This document shows positions 1-10,940 of a stretch of 54,498 nucleotides of DNA, piece after piece (within the stretch, counting starts at the first letter, position 1; each line of letters starts with the position of its first letter). The stretch is from Candidatus Omnitrophota bacterium (GTDB lineage: Bacteria > Hinthialibacterota > Hinthialibacteria > Hinthialibacterales > Hinthialibacteraceae): positions 1 to 54,498 of the forward strand of contig JAFGTC010000040.1 in assembly GCA_016934335.1 (NCBI GenBank), given 5' to 3'. The position numbers and the translations under genes were made by a program. The notes beneath the pieces were generated by a model. The model saw only the letters and a program-made list of their open reading frames with translations. It had not been told where the DNA came from and made no database searches.

Positions 1-1
1 C

Positions 2-985
2 TCGGCGGGGCTGGGAGCGGCGGCGCTCGCCAAGACAAGCGATGCATCGGAACAATCCGGTCGGAAGCCCAACCGGCATGAAGTATGGATCGCTTCCATT
101 ACACTCGAGCGGCTCGATGCGCGATCGGGCGAAGAGAAAGTCGACAAAGTCATCGGGCGGATGGAAGAGACGCTGCACTGCCGGCCGGACGTTATCTGCA
201 TCCCGGAAACATTTCCGTATCACGGCGTTTCGAACAAGCCGCCGCTAGAGCAGATCGCGAAAGACGGCTTGGGATGGATCGCCGGGCGCTTCGGCGAATT
301 CGCCAGGAATAACCAATGCTACATCATCTGCCCCACACACACGTACGTCGACGGCGTGATTTATAATTCCGCCATCATCATCGATCGGCGGGGAGAGGTC
401 GCGGGCCTGTATCATAAAATCCATCCGACGGTCGATGAGATCGAAGGCGGCGCCATGCCGGGCCCCGTGCAGCCGCCCGTTTTTCAGACGGATTTCGGCG
501 TGATCGGAGTGCAAATCTGCTTTGACGTCAACTGGCCGGAGGGATGGCGGGCGCTGCGGAAGGCCGGCGCAGAGGTGATTTTCTGGCCCAGCGCTTTTCC
601 CGGCGGGCGAATGCTCAATGGAATGGCCTGGATGAATAAAACCTATGTTGTCACAAGCACGTGGGATGATCCTTCCCGCATCATCGATATTCAAGGCGAT
701 GAAATCGCCTCGACGGGGCGCTATCAGCATTGGATCTGCGCGCCGGTGAATCTCGAAAAAGCCTTTGTTCATATCTGGCCCTATATGAAAAACATCGAGG
801 ATTTGCAAGCCAAATACGGGCGGAAAATCCGAATCCAAAAACTGCACGTGGAAGGATGGGCGGTCATCGAAAGCGTCTCGCCCGACTTGACCATCCAAAA
901 GGCGCTGGCTGAATTTGACATCCCTTTGCACGAGGAGCATATTCAAAAAGCGCATGCGCTTCAGGAAAAGATGCGGCCGTCTTAA
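2..985 (+). CDS. Carbon-nitrogen hydrolase (nitrilase superfamily), 5' end outside window
   Basis: The frame is open from base 2, so the gene starts before the window. The family hydrolyses C-N bonds of amides, nitriles or N-carbamoyl compounds with a Glu-Lys-Cys triad. All three are visible in order: Glu in CIPETFPYH (about base 206), Lys in LYHKIHP (about 415) and Cys in VQICFDVNWPEGW (about 519). The first visible residues (SAGLGAAALAK) look like the end of a Tat or Sec leader, so the protein may be exported. From the VWIAS strand onward the length (about 300 residues) fits one complete nitrilase domain. It is followed 150 bases later by a secreted beta-galactosidase on the same strand, which may be co-transcribed. 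The exact substrate cannot be read from sequence. Confidence 0.88.
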   Translation, partial: SAGLGAAALAKTSDASEQSGRKPNRHEVWIASITLERLDARSGEEKVDKVIGRMEETLHCRPDVICIPETFPYHGVSNKPPLEQIAKDGLGWIAGRFGEFARNNQCYIICPTHTYVDGVIYNSAIIIDRRGEVAGLYHKIHPTVDEIEGGAMPGPVQPPVFQTDFGVIGVQICFDVNWPEGWRALRKAGAEVIFWPSAFPGGRMLNGMAWMNKTYVVTSTWDDPSRIIDIQGDEIASTGRYQHWICAPVNLEKAFVHIWPYMKNIEDLQAKYGRKIRIQKLHVEGWAVIESVSPDLTIQKALAEFDIPLHEEHIQKAHALQEKMRPS

Positions 986-1060
986 GGCGATCGATTCAAT
1001 TCATGGAAAACATTCAAAGAGAATAAATTCTTCGCCTTCTTTGAAGGAACAAAACTGTGA

Positions 1061-4297
<3,237 letters not shown>

Positions 4298-4360
4298 CGT
4301 CGAGAGTTGTTTTGGGAAAATTGAGTTGTTTTGAGTAAATTTATGAGTGGATCAGGACGA

Positions 4361-4390
4361 GAGGGCGCTTCGGCGCCCTCTTGCCGTTTG
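4361..4390 (+). terminator. Rho-independent terminator with UUCG tetraloop
   Basis: A perfect 8-bp stem (GAGGGCGC / GCGCCCTC, 4361-4380) closes a TTCG tetraloop and is followed by TTGCCGTTTG. It lies 63 bases after the beta-galactosidase stop and before the promoter of the next unit, so it separates the two. Confidence 0.85.
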
Positions 4391-4439
4391 GGGGAATTGA
4401 TTCCAGCAAAAAAATGAGGGGAAAGATGAGGAAAAATGC

Positions 4440-4467
4440 TTGACAGGCGAATATTTGTTTATATAAT
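4440..4467 (+). promoter_or_regulatory. Consensus sigma70 promoter
   Basis: TTGACA at 4440-4445 and TATAAT at 4462-4467, separated by 16 bases: both hexamers match consensus completely. Transcription would start near 4474 and read the small membrane protein and the lysophospholipid acyltransferase gene. This is the best sigma70-type promoter in the window. Confidence 0.85.
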
Positions 4468-4508
4468 AACAATTAACATATGAACTAAATGGGGAGGAGA
4501 TGAAAATC

Positions 4509-4787
4509 ATGGAGTCAATAAAGCAATTATACGCGGTTTGTTATGTGATGCTCGCCTGCTACGGAGGCTTTAGAGGGTTTCAGTGCATGGGCGGGAATTC
4601 GAATTCATCTATTCTACTTCCCGCTTTATTGAGTTTTCTTCTGGTTTTCTTCGGCGCTTTGGCTGTACAATCTCTTTGGGAAAGCCGCAGGATTCTACGG
4701 TATAATGCCAGAAAATTTTTTTTGGCTTCACTGTTTATATATAAACAGTTAAAGATGAATGATTTACAGGGAGGCGCGGACCGATGA
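4509..4787 (+). CDS. Small membrane protein overlapping the acyltransferase gene
   Basis: A 92-residue hypothetical protein. ATG 4509 is preferred: GGGGAGG ends 11 bases upstream, whereas the in-frame ATG at 4500 lies almost on top of that Shine-Dalgarno sequence. Two hydrophobic stretches are visible, LYAVCYVMLACYGGF near the N-terminus and LLPALLSFLLVFFGALAV in the middle, followed by a basic segment (ESRRILRYNARK). Its stop overlaps the next start as ATGA (4784-4787), so the two genes are probably translationally coupled. I do not recognise a family. The coupling suggests a role near the lysophospholipid transporter/acyltransferase in the inner membrane, which is inference from position only. 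Confidence 0.65.
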   Translation: MESIKQLYAVCYVMLACYGGFRGFQCMGGNSNSSILLPALLSFLLVFFGALAVQSLWESRRILRYNARKFFLASLFIYKQLKMNDLQGGADR

Positions 4788-7700
4788 AACATGCCGATCA
4801 GAACCATCTGCTCTCCAATTTTGGATTTCAATCCTATCTGTGGACTCAGTTTCTGGGCGCCTTAAACGACAATCTATTTAAATTCATCGTTGCGTTCTTA
4901 GCCTTTGAACTGGTCGGCGACGCCAACATGCCGCTGGCCGGCGCCATCTTTATTCTTCCTTTTCTGTTGTTTTCCGGATATGCCGGGCAGGCCGCCGACG
5001 CGTTCAGCAAGCGCAATGTTCTGGTCGTCACAAAAGCCATGGAAATCTTCACCATGTCGATCGCCTTGTTCGCGTTCTGGATCCACAGCGTCATCCTGGC
5101 TTTGGTTGTGCTGTTTTTAATGGCGCTTCAATCGACGTTGTTCAGCCCGGCCAAATACGGCATTCTGCCTGAAATGCTGCCGGAAAAGCATCTCTCGAAC
5201 GCGAACGGCTGGCTGGAAATGACGACGTTTTTGGCCATTATCCTTGGTTCGGCGCTGAGCGGCGCGATGTACGACCGCTGGGAAGGAAACTTGCCGGTTA
5301 TCGGGCTGATTCTTTTGTCGATCGCTGTTTTGGGGAGTCTCGCCAGTTTGGGGATCGCGCGGGTGCCGCCTTGCGGGGGGAAAACAAGCCTGCATCCAAA
5401 TCCATGGAGCGACATCATATACGGGATACGGCGTCTGTACAGCGTAAAGGCGTTGTGGCGGACTGTGATGGGGATCACCTATTTCTGGTTTTTGGGGGCC
5501 GTCGTTCAGATGTTGATTTATCCCATCGGGACGCAGGATTTGAATGTAGGGAAAACGGAGATCGGTTATTTGATGATGTTTCTTTCCGCAGGCATCGGCG
5601 CCGGGAGTCTGCTGGCGGGCCGGCTGTCCGGCGACCATGTGGAACTGGGCCTGATTCCTTTCGGTTCGATCGGGATGGGATTTTTCTCGCTGCTGCTGGC
5701 CGCCTCCACGCATTCCTTCTATTCCACGTCTATGATGCTGATCCTGGTCGGCTTTTTCGGCGGCTTTTTTATCGTTCCCCTCAACGCGTATCTGCAGAAA
5801 GCCAGCGAAGAAAGCGAAAAGGGGCGCCTGATCGCGGCCAATAATTTCATCAACATGATCGGCGTTCTCGCCGCGTCGGCGGTCTATTGGGTGTGCATCA
5901 ACTGGCTGGATCTCTCCACGGCTCAAACCATCGCCATGCTGGGCGTTTTGACGCTGGGAGTCACTGTGTACATCGCGCGCCTGCTGCCTTACGCCGTGAT
6001 GCGGATTGTACTTAAAACTTTAACTCATTCTATTTTCAAAATTACCGTGAGCGGCCGGGAGCATCTTCCCTATAGAGGGCCGGCGCTGCTGGTGAGCAAC
6101 CACATGTCGTATGCGGACGGCTTGATTGTCGGCGCCAGCGTGCCGCGTTACATGCGCTTTCTGGTCTTTAAGGATTTTTTTGCGATCAAGGGAATTCGGA
6201 GGATTCTGCATTGGCTGGATGCGATACCCGTGTCCGGCAAAAATCGAAAAGACATCGTCAATATGCTTCGCCAGTCGCGCGAATCACTGCAGCAGGGGGA
6301 TGCGATCTGTCTTTTTGCAGAGGGGAAAATCAGCCGGACGGGCAACCTGCTTCCCTTTCAACGCGGCTTTGAAAAAATTGTGCAGGGAACCGATACGCCG
6401 ATTATCCCCGTTCACTTGGATGGTTTATGGGGCAGTCTTTTCAGTTTTGACAGCGGCCGGTTTTTCTGGAAGCGGCCCAAGCGATTTCGCTATCCCGTGA
6501 CGGTTTCTTTCGGGAAGCCCATGGCCGCCGATTCGTCGGTCGATCAGGTTCGCCAGGAGATTCTTGAAATGGGCAGCCAGGCGGCCTGCCGGCGAAAAAC
6601 GGCGCAGGACGTCATCCCTTATCAATTGATCAAAACGGCGAAGCGAAATTGGCGCTCGTTTTGTATGGCCGATTCGACCGGTCAATCTGTGACCTATGGG
6701 CGCGCCTTGACGGCCGCCTGGCTGGCTTCAAAGCAGCTTCGAAGGCATTGCAGGAATGAATCCACAATCGGCCTCATGCTTCCCTCGAGCGTGGGCGGCG
6801 TTTTAGCCAACTTAGGCGTCGTCTTGGCGGGGAAAGTGGCCGTGAATTTAAATTTCACGGCCGGGGAGGCGGCGCTCGAGTCGGCGATTCGTCAATGCGA
6901 AATCAAAACGATCATCACATCCCGCCGGATGTTGAAAAAGATAGGCATGAAAGAGCGCCCCGGGATGCTCCATCTCGAAGATCTGATGGAGCGATTCACG
7001 CCGATGCAAAAAATGGCGGCGATGATCCAGACCTTTCTTCTCCCCGCCAAGATTCTATTCCGGCTGTCGGGCGCGAAACGAGCGTCGCCGGACGATCCCG
7101 CCGCGATTCTCTTTTCGAGCGGCAGCACTGGCGAGCCCAAGGGAATAACCATTTCCCATTACAACATTATCGCCAATCTCAACGCCATCCATCAAATTTT
7201 AGGAAGTTGGGAAAACAACCGAGTCTGCGGGATCCTTCCGTTTTTCCATTCTTTGGGATTGACCGGGACGCTTTGGATGCCCATGTTGAAAGGCTTCGGC
7301 GCCATTTATCACACCAGCCCCATGGAAGCCAAGCGCATCAGTGAATTGTGCGAACAATACCCGCCGGGCATCCTTCTCGCGACGCCGACTTTCTGCAAAG
7401 GCCTGATCCGCAAATGCTCGACCCAGGCGTTTCAATCCTTGCATCATGCCGTCATGGGGGCGGAGAGGCTGCCTGAAAAAACTGCGAAAGAATTTCGAGA
7501 TAAATTCGGCGCTGATCTATTGGAAGGATATGGCTGCACGGAAACCTCGCCGGTCATTTCCGTCAATACTCATGATTTTGAAAAGGGAGAGCATCGGCAG
7601 ATCGGGCGCAAGCCGGGAACGGTCGGCCATTCGCTGCCGGGCGTCGCCGTCCGCGTCGTGGATCTCGAATCCGGCAAGCGGCTGCCGCCCAACACGGAAG

Positions 7701-8191
7701 GCCTTCTGCTGGTTCACGGACCGAATGTGATGCGGGGCTACTGGCGCCGGGCGGATCTCACGGCGGAGGCGATGCGCGACGGCTGGTACAACACCGGCGA
7801 CATCGCCAGCGTCGACGAAGACGGCTTCATTACGATCACTGACCGCCTATCCCGCTTCAGCAAGATCGGGGGAGAGATGGTTCCCCATGTTAAAATTGAA
7901 GAAGCGATCCAGAATTTGATCGGGGATGGAAACTGCGCAGTCGCTTCCATCCCCGATGAAGCCAAGGGGGAGCGGCTGACCGTCTTGCTGTCCGATGTCG
8001 ATCTGCCCGTCAAAGAGATTTCGCGCCGGTTGAAGGAGAGCGGATTGCCGCCTCTCTGGATTCCCAAGCCGGACGATATGTTTGTTGTGGACGAGATCCC
8101 CTCGCTGGCGTCCGGCAAGCGCGATCTGGGGGAAATCAAGCGAATGGCGCAGCGGGTAAGTCAGGAAAGCGAAATCGTACAAAGCGGATAG
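4784..8191 (+). CDS. aas: Trifunctional MFS transporter / 1-acyl-GPE acyltransferase / acyl-ACP synthetase (LplT-Aas fusion)
   Basis: A 1135-residue inner-membrane protein that joins the two E. coli lysophospholipid recycling functions, LplT and Aas. Residues 1 to about 410 form a major facilitator flippase (NDNLFKFIVAF near the start, multiple transmembrane helices). Residues about 425-620 are a PlsC-like acyltransferase with the NHxxxxD motif at 439-445 (NHMSYAD) and FAEGKIS around Glu513, where the usual motif is FPEGTRS. Residues about 640-1130 are an AMP-forming acyl-ACP ligase with SSGSTGEPKG (about 777-786), GYGCTETSP and YNTGDIASVDEDGF. Together they would flip lysophosphatidylethanolamine inward and reacylate it. 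The gene is coupled to the preceding membrane protein by ATGA and is followed by a terminator. The symbol refers to the C-terminal two domains; the fused form is also found in other bacteria. Confidence 0.93.
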   Translation: MKHADQNHLLSNFGFQSYLWTQFLGALNDNLFKFIVAFLAFELVGDANMPLAGAIFILPFLLFSGYAGQAADAFSKRNVLVVTKAMEIFTMSIALFAFWIHSVILALVVLFLMALQSTLFSPAKYGILPEMLPEKHLSNANGWLEMTTFLAIILGSALSGAMYDRWEGNLPVIGLILLSIAVLGSLASLGIARVPPCGGKTSLHPNPWSDIIYGIRRLYSVKALWRTVMGITYFWFLGAVVQMLIYPIGTQDLNVGKTEIGYLMMFLSAGIGAGSLLAGRLSGDHVELGLIPFGSIGMGFFSLLLAASTHSFYSTSMMLILVGFFGGFFIVPLNAYLQKASEESEKGRLIAANNFINMIGVLAASAVYWVCINWLDLSTAQTIAMLGVLTLGVTVYIARLLPYAVMRIVLKTLTHSIFKITVSGREHLPYRGPALLVSNHMSYADGLIVGASVPRYMRFLVFKDFFAIKGIRRILHWLDAIPVSGKNRKDIVNMLRQSRESLQQGDAICLFAEGKISRTGNLLPFQRGFEKIVQGTDTPIIPVHLDGLWGSLFSFDSGRFFWKRPKRFRYPVTVSFGKPMAADSSVDQVRQEILEMGSQAACRRKTAQDVIPYQLIKTAKRNWRSFCMADSTGQSVTYGRALTAAWLASKQLRRHCRNESTIGLMLPSSVGGVLANLGVVLAGKVAVNLNFTAGEAALESAIRQCEIKTIITSRRMLKKIGMKERPGMLHLEDLMERFTPMQKMAAMIQTFLLPAKILFRLSGAKRASPDDPAAILFSSGSTGEPKGITISHYNIIANLNAIHQILGSWENNRVCGILPFFHSLGLTGTLWMPMLKGFGAIYHTSPMEAKRISELCEQYPPGILLATPTFCKGLIRKCSTQAFQSLHHAVMGAERLPEKTAKEFRDKFGADLLEGYGCTETSPVISVNTHDFEKGEHRQIGRKPGTVGHSLPGVAVRVVDLESGKRLPPNTEGLLLVHGPNVMRGYWRRADLTAEAMRDGWYNTGDIASVDEDGFITITDRLSRFSKIGGEMVPHVKIEEAIQNLIGDGNCAVASIPDEAKGERLTVLLSDVDLPVKEISRRLKESGLPPLWIPKPDDMFVVDEIPSLASGKRDLGEIKRMAQRVSQESEIVQSG

Positions 8192-8215
8192 GCGTTGATT
8201 TTTCGAGAAAAATTA

Positions 8216-8250
8216 AGCGCCCTGCGGACCGATTTACGCAGGGCGCTTTG
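8216..8250 (+). terminator. Rho-independent terminator after the Aas fusion gene
   Basis: Eleven-base perfect arms (AGCGCCCTGCG at 8216-8226, CGCAGGGCGCT at 8237-8247) around a 10-base loop, followed by TTG. It lies 25 bases after the stop codon. The short T run weakens it on the plus strand, and the hairpin may also serve the minus-strand gene that ends at 8352. Confidence 0.75.
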
Positions 8251-8351
8251 TGCGAAAGAGCGGCAAAAAAGAGGAGGGAGGATGGACTCTTGCCGCCAAG
8301 TCCATTTTCTATGATGGGGTGATACTGTTTTTCTTTAGGCGGCCGGAAATT

Positions 8352-8678
8352 TTACGCTTCCGCCAATTCGGCTTCCACATCGGCTAAAAAATCTTTCAGA
8401 TCAATGTCGGACGTATGGCGCATCTGCTCGACGACCTGGCGCAGGCGGCGATGAACAAGCAGAGCTTCGGCTTCTTTGCCTTCCGCCTTATAAACGTCTT
8501 CCAGCATCTGCAATCGGCGCAAGAGACATCGCCGGTCTTTTTCGCAGCGATCCGCCATGGCCACCGCTTCTTCGAAGACGGCCTCCGCATCATCGAGATT
8601 TTTATGGATATACGACCAGATTCCGTTATCTTCGAATAATCCGCATATACCGCATTGATAATAAACCTTAACGCTCAT
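8352..8678 (-). CDS. Small helical CxxC protein of unknown function
   Basis: A 108-residue protein with no family I recognise. The N-terminus carries CGICGLFED, a CxxC pair that could bind metal or be redox-active. The rest is strongly helical and charged (DAEAVFEEAVAMADRCE, EDVYKAEGKEAEALLVHRRL), resembling a single tetratricopeptide-like repeat pair. Two further Cys lie in DRCEKDRRC. The ATG at 8678 has AGAAAGG about 7 bases upstream. It is the last gene on the minus strand after the REC/GcvH-like regulator (98-base gap containing a hairpin) and may share its sigma54 promoter, so a role in the same response is possible but not shown. Confidence 0.7.
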   Translation of the reverse strand: MSVKVYYQCGICGLFEDNGIWSYIHKNLDDAEAVFEEAVAMADRCEKDRRCLLRRLQMLEDVYKAEGKEAEALLVHRRLRQVVEQMRHTSDIDLKDFLADVEAELAEA

Positions 8679-8723
8679 GGTAAAGCCTTTCTGAATGGCC
8701 GAACTGATTTGGCTTCCTTTTAC

Positions 8724-8752
8724 AGGGAGAGGCGGCGATTCATCCTCTCCCT
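8724..8752 (-). promoter_or_regulatory. Intercistronic hairpin
   Basis: Perfect 9-bp arms (AGGGAGAGG / CCTCTCCCT) with an 11-base loop, between the stop of the REC/GcvH-like regulator and the start of the small CxxC protein. The minus-strand tail (GTAAAAGG) is not T-rich, so it is a poor terminator. A partial terminator, mRNA processing or stabilising element is more likely. Confidence 0.5.
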
Positions 8753-8776
8753 CGTTCAGGATGCGTTTGGATTGAC

Positions 8777-10480
8777 TTAGTCATCGATGACCGCTTTGGA
8801 TTGACGGGAGGCGGAAATCATTTCGTAGACCAGGAACTGCGCGAGAGCGGCGCCGGTTCTTGCATCGAAGTCCAGTCCATGGCTTTTGAAAGGATCCGGC
8901 TGGACGAAGAAGGTTGTGATTTCTTTGCCTTCGACGCTGATCATCCCCGGGATTTCGCTGTTCTCTTTTTTGATGAAGGTGCCCGGGATTCGGCCGACGT
9001 CGACGGTTCGCAGGATAAAGACTTGATCGCTGTTTTTGAGCGCATCCAGGATTTCGGCTTCCACCTTGGGACGGGAGGTCAAATCGGCTTGAACGGGCAA
9101 TCCGCTCCGCAGCAGCGTTCGATTCATCATCCAGCCCAGCCCGCGATCGCGCGCCAGTTGTTCGCCGGGGGCGAGGAGGGTGACAATGCGCCCTTCCGGT
9201 CCGGTGATTTGGAATCGGCTGATCCATTTCGGCAGCGCCGACGAGAGATTGGCGTCCGCGGCGGGCTGCATAACCGGTCGAAAAGCCGAATAGAGGATTT
9301 CGACAATTTCCTCTCCGGTGAACGGTTCGGTGGAGTAGTACAGAATTTTGTTCATCCGATAGGATTTTTCTTGAAAATAATCGCGATCGTTGCAGACGGC
9401 GACTTTGACATTCGGAAATTTTTCGATCAGTTGGCGTACCAGGCCGGGGCCGCTGACGCCGTAGGCGGCGGCGTCGAAAAAGATCAAGTCGGCGCCTGTG
9501 CTTTGGATCGTTTCAAACGTTTCATTCAAAGTTTTCGAAAATTGTACGCGGCTGCCAAAGGATTCCACGCGAGACTGAATATCCGACCACGATTTTTCCT
9601 GATGAGTGGAGAAGACGATCACGCGGTTTTTCAGCGCCCAAAGATCCGCTTTCAGCGACTCGGGTTGAATGCGGGCCACCCATCCTTTTCCAAAGGGATC
9701 GTTTTGGATAAGTTCCGGTTCATCGATCAACAAGTTGTTAACTTCGAGGACAACGCCGGAGATCGGCGAAGGAATGATGCGCATGGAGCCTCCCGGAAGA
9801 GTCAGCGAAGCCAAGGGTAATCCGCGGTAAACCACATCGCCTTCGCGCGGCATTTGGATCCCCCCAATGCCGCCCTCTTCCAAACCCGCGAGGAGAGACC
9901 CCACGCGCACCCGTGATTCCACATTTTCATTGTCAGCAGGATCGAGTTGAAGCCAAGATTCGTCGTAAAAGTAGGTTTCGCCCGGTTCGGCTTTTTCGAT
10001 TCGGCAAGGGATCGAAGCCGGCGCCGCTTCACAGAGCGCTTCTCGGCTTTCAATGTCTTCCCATTTTTTTTCAACGGCCTTTTGGGTTTGAATCGCCGCG
10101 CCGGCGTCGTGCTCGTCAAAAACGCGCTCGACCGCTTTCACGATTTCATCGGGCGTGAATGGTTTGGGAATATAATCGGATGCTCCCAGACGCATGGCTG
10201 CCGCCGCCGAGGGGATGCTGGCGTAGCCTGTGATGACCATTACCGGGATGTCAGGGTGGGTTTTACGCAATTCGTTCAGGAATTCGATTCCATCCATGCC
10301 GGGCATTTTCATATCCAAAAGAATGGCGGAATAGTTATTGTTTTGTAAAATCCGATCTAATCCCTCGCGGGAGTCGGTGCAGGTTTCCACTTCATACCCC
10401 TCTTTTGAAAAGATACGAGTGCAGCTCTGACCTACAATCGGTTCGTCATCGACGACTAACAATCTGCGCGGGGCGTTCAT
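8777..10480 (-). CDS. Response regulator fused to a lysine-less GcvH-like domain and further domains
   Basis: A 567-residue cytosolic protein. Residues 1-125 are a complete receiver domain: acidic pair Asp11-Asp12, phospho-acceptor Asp56 (LLDMKMPGMDG), Thr84 and Lys106. Residues about 168-280 resemble the H protein of the glycine cleavage system: SPISGVVLEVNNLL, then EPELIQNDPFGKGW, match its hallmark APVSG..VVEVN and PELVN.DPYG.GW. The lipoyl-lysine turn (ESVKA in GcvH) reads LTLPGGSMRI here, so no lipoylation site is present. Residues about 284-405 (VIVFSTHQEKSWSDIQ to SAFRPV) look like a second, degenerate receiver, and the last 150 residues are unknown. There is no DNA-binding or GGDEF output. 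AAAGGAG precedes ATG 10480. Its own sigma54-type promoter links it to the neighbouring NtrC-type activator. Confidence 0.85.
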   Translation of the reverse strand: MNAPRRLLVVDDEPIVGQSCTRIFSKEGYEVETCTDSREGLDRILQNNNYSAILLDMKMPGMDGIEFLNELRKTHPDIPVMVITGYASIPSAAAAMRLGASDYIPKPFTPDEIVKAVERVFDEHDAGAAIQTQKAVEKKWEDIESREALCEAAPASIPCRIEKAEPGETYFYDESWLQLDPADNENVESRVRVGSLLAGLEEGGIGGIQMPREGDVVYRGLPLASLTLPGGSMRIIPSPISGVVLEVNNLLIDEPELIQNDPFGKGWVARIQPESLKADLWALKNRVIVFSTHQEKSWSDIQSRVESFGSRVQFSKTLNETFETIQSTGADLIFFDAAAYGVSGPGLVRQLIEKFPNVKVAVCNDRDYFQEKSYRMNKILYYSTEPFTGEEIVEILYSAFRPVMQPAADANLSSALPKWISRFQITGPEGRIVTLLAPGEQLARDRGLGWMMNRTLLRSGLPVQADLTSRPKVEAEILDALKNSDQVFILRTVDVGRIPGTFIKKENSEIPGMISVEGKEITTFFVQPDPFKSHGLDFDARTGAALAQFLVYEMISASRQSKAVIDD

Positions 10481-10532
10481 GATCCATCTCCTTTTGGATA
10501 AAGCGTCTTTTTTAGTACGCTTCGTAGATTTT

Positions 10533-10548
10533 GCATTAATTGTGCCAA
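10533..10548 (-). promoter_or_regulatory. Sigma54 (-24/-12) promoter of the REC/GcvH-like regulator gene
   Basis: Read on the minus strand, TTGGCAC-AATTA-ATGCA carries the invariant GG (10546-10545) and GC (10534-10533) with exactly 10 bases between them, as RpoN promoters require. The start would fall near 10521, about 40 bases before ATG 10480. The next gene upstream encodes a sigma54 activator, which supports the assignment. Confidence 0.8.
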
Positions 10549-10682
10549 AACAGAAAAATTCACAAAACCGACCCTTTATCTGGTTAAATATTTAACCTTT
10601 CCGGGCTGATTCTATTGGTTTTATGGAAGGATAATTTTTTATCTATCCCTATGTCTCGATAAAGTCAAATTTAGCCTGAAAT

Positions 10683-10736
10683 AAGCCTTTATCGCCTAGA
10701 AAGGCTTAAGTCAGTGTATGAAAACTTGATACACTG
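10683..10736. repeat. Two tandem inverted repeats with the same geometry
   Basis: AAGCCTTT (10683-10690) pairs with AAAGGCTT (10700-10707), and CAGTGTAT (10712-10719) pairs with ATACACTG (10729-10736). Each has 8-bp perfect arms and a 9-base centre, and the two start 29 bases apart. They lie about 135-200 bases upstream of the -24/-12 promoter, a typical distance for enhancer sites of an NtrC-type activator. The two differ in sequence, so two sites for the same protein are not proven. Confidence 0.5.
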
Positions 10737-10940
10737 TATGGATCTAGATAAGGATTTTTTTATTCAAATCATTGAGAAAATAGATTGTTTTGGATGGTGT
10801 GAGAATAGAAAAAAAGGATTTATATCTTATTATAGGATATTTTGTGACTATCCCTGCTGGATCGAGGCCATGAAATCGATTATGGGGTGTTTTTGAATAA
10901 ACAGAGAAATGCAACGGGGCGGTGCAAGATCGATTGACGG

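Larger units (their letters stand above)
10481..10940. other. 460-base gene-free region with sigma54 promoter and two tandem hairpins
   Basis: AT-rich spacer between the REC/GcvH-like gene and the NtrC-type gene. It holds the -24/-12 promoter at 10533-10548 and two adjacent perfect inverted repeats. A 60-codon frame at 10714-10896 (+) has no ribosome binding site or recognisable motif, so I do not call it. Confidence 0.6.

Noticed and set aside
10714..10896. 60-codon open frame on the plus strand in the sigma54 promoter region
   Set aside because: It has no ribosome binding site and no recognisable motif, lies in AT-rich spacer, and overlaps the inverted repeats.
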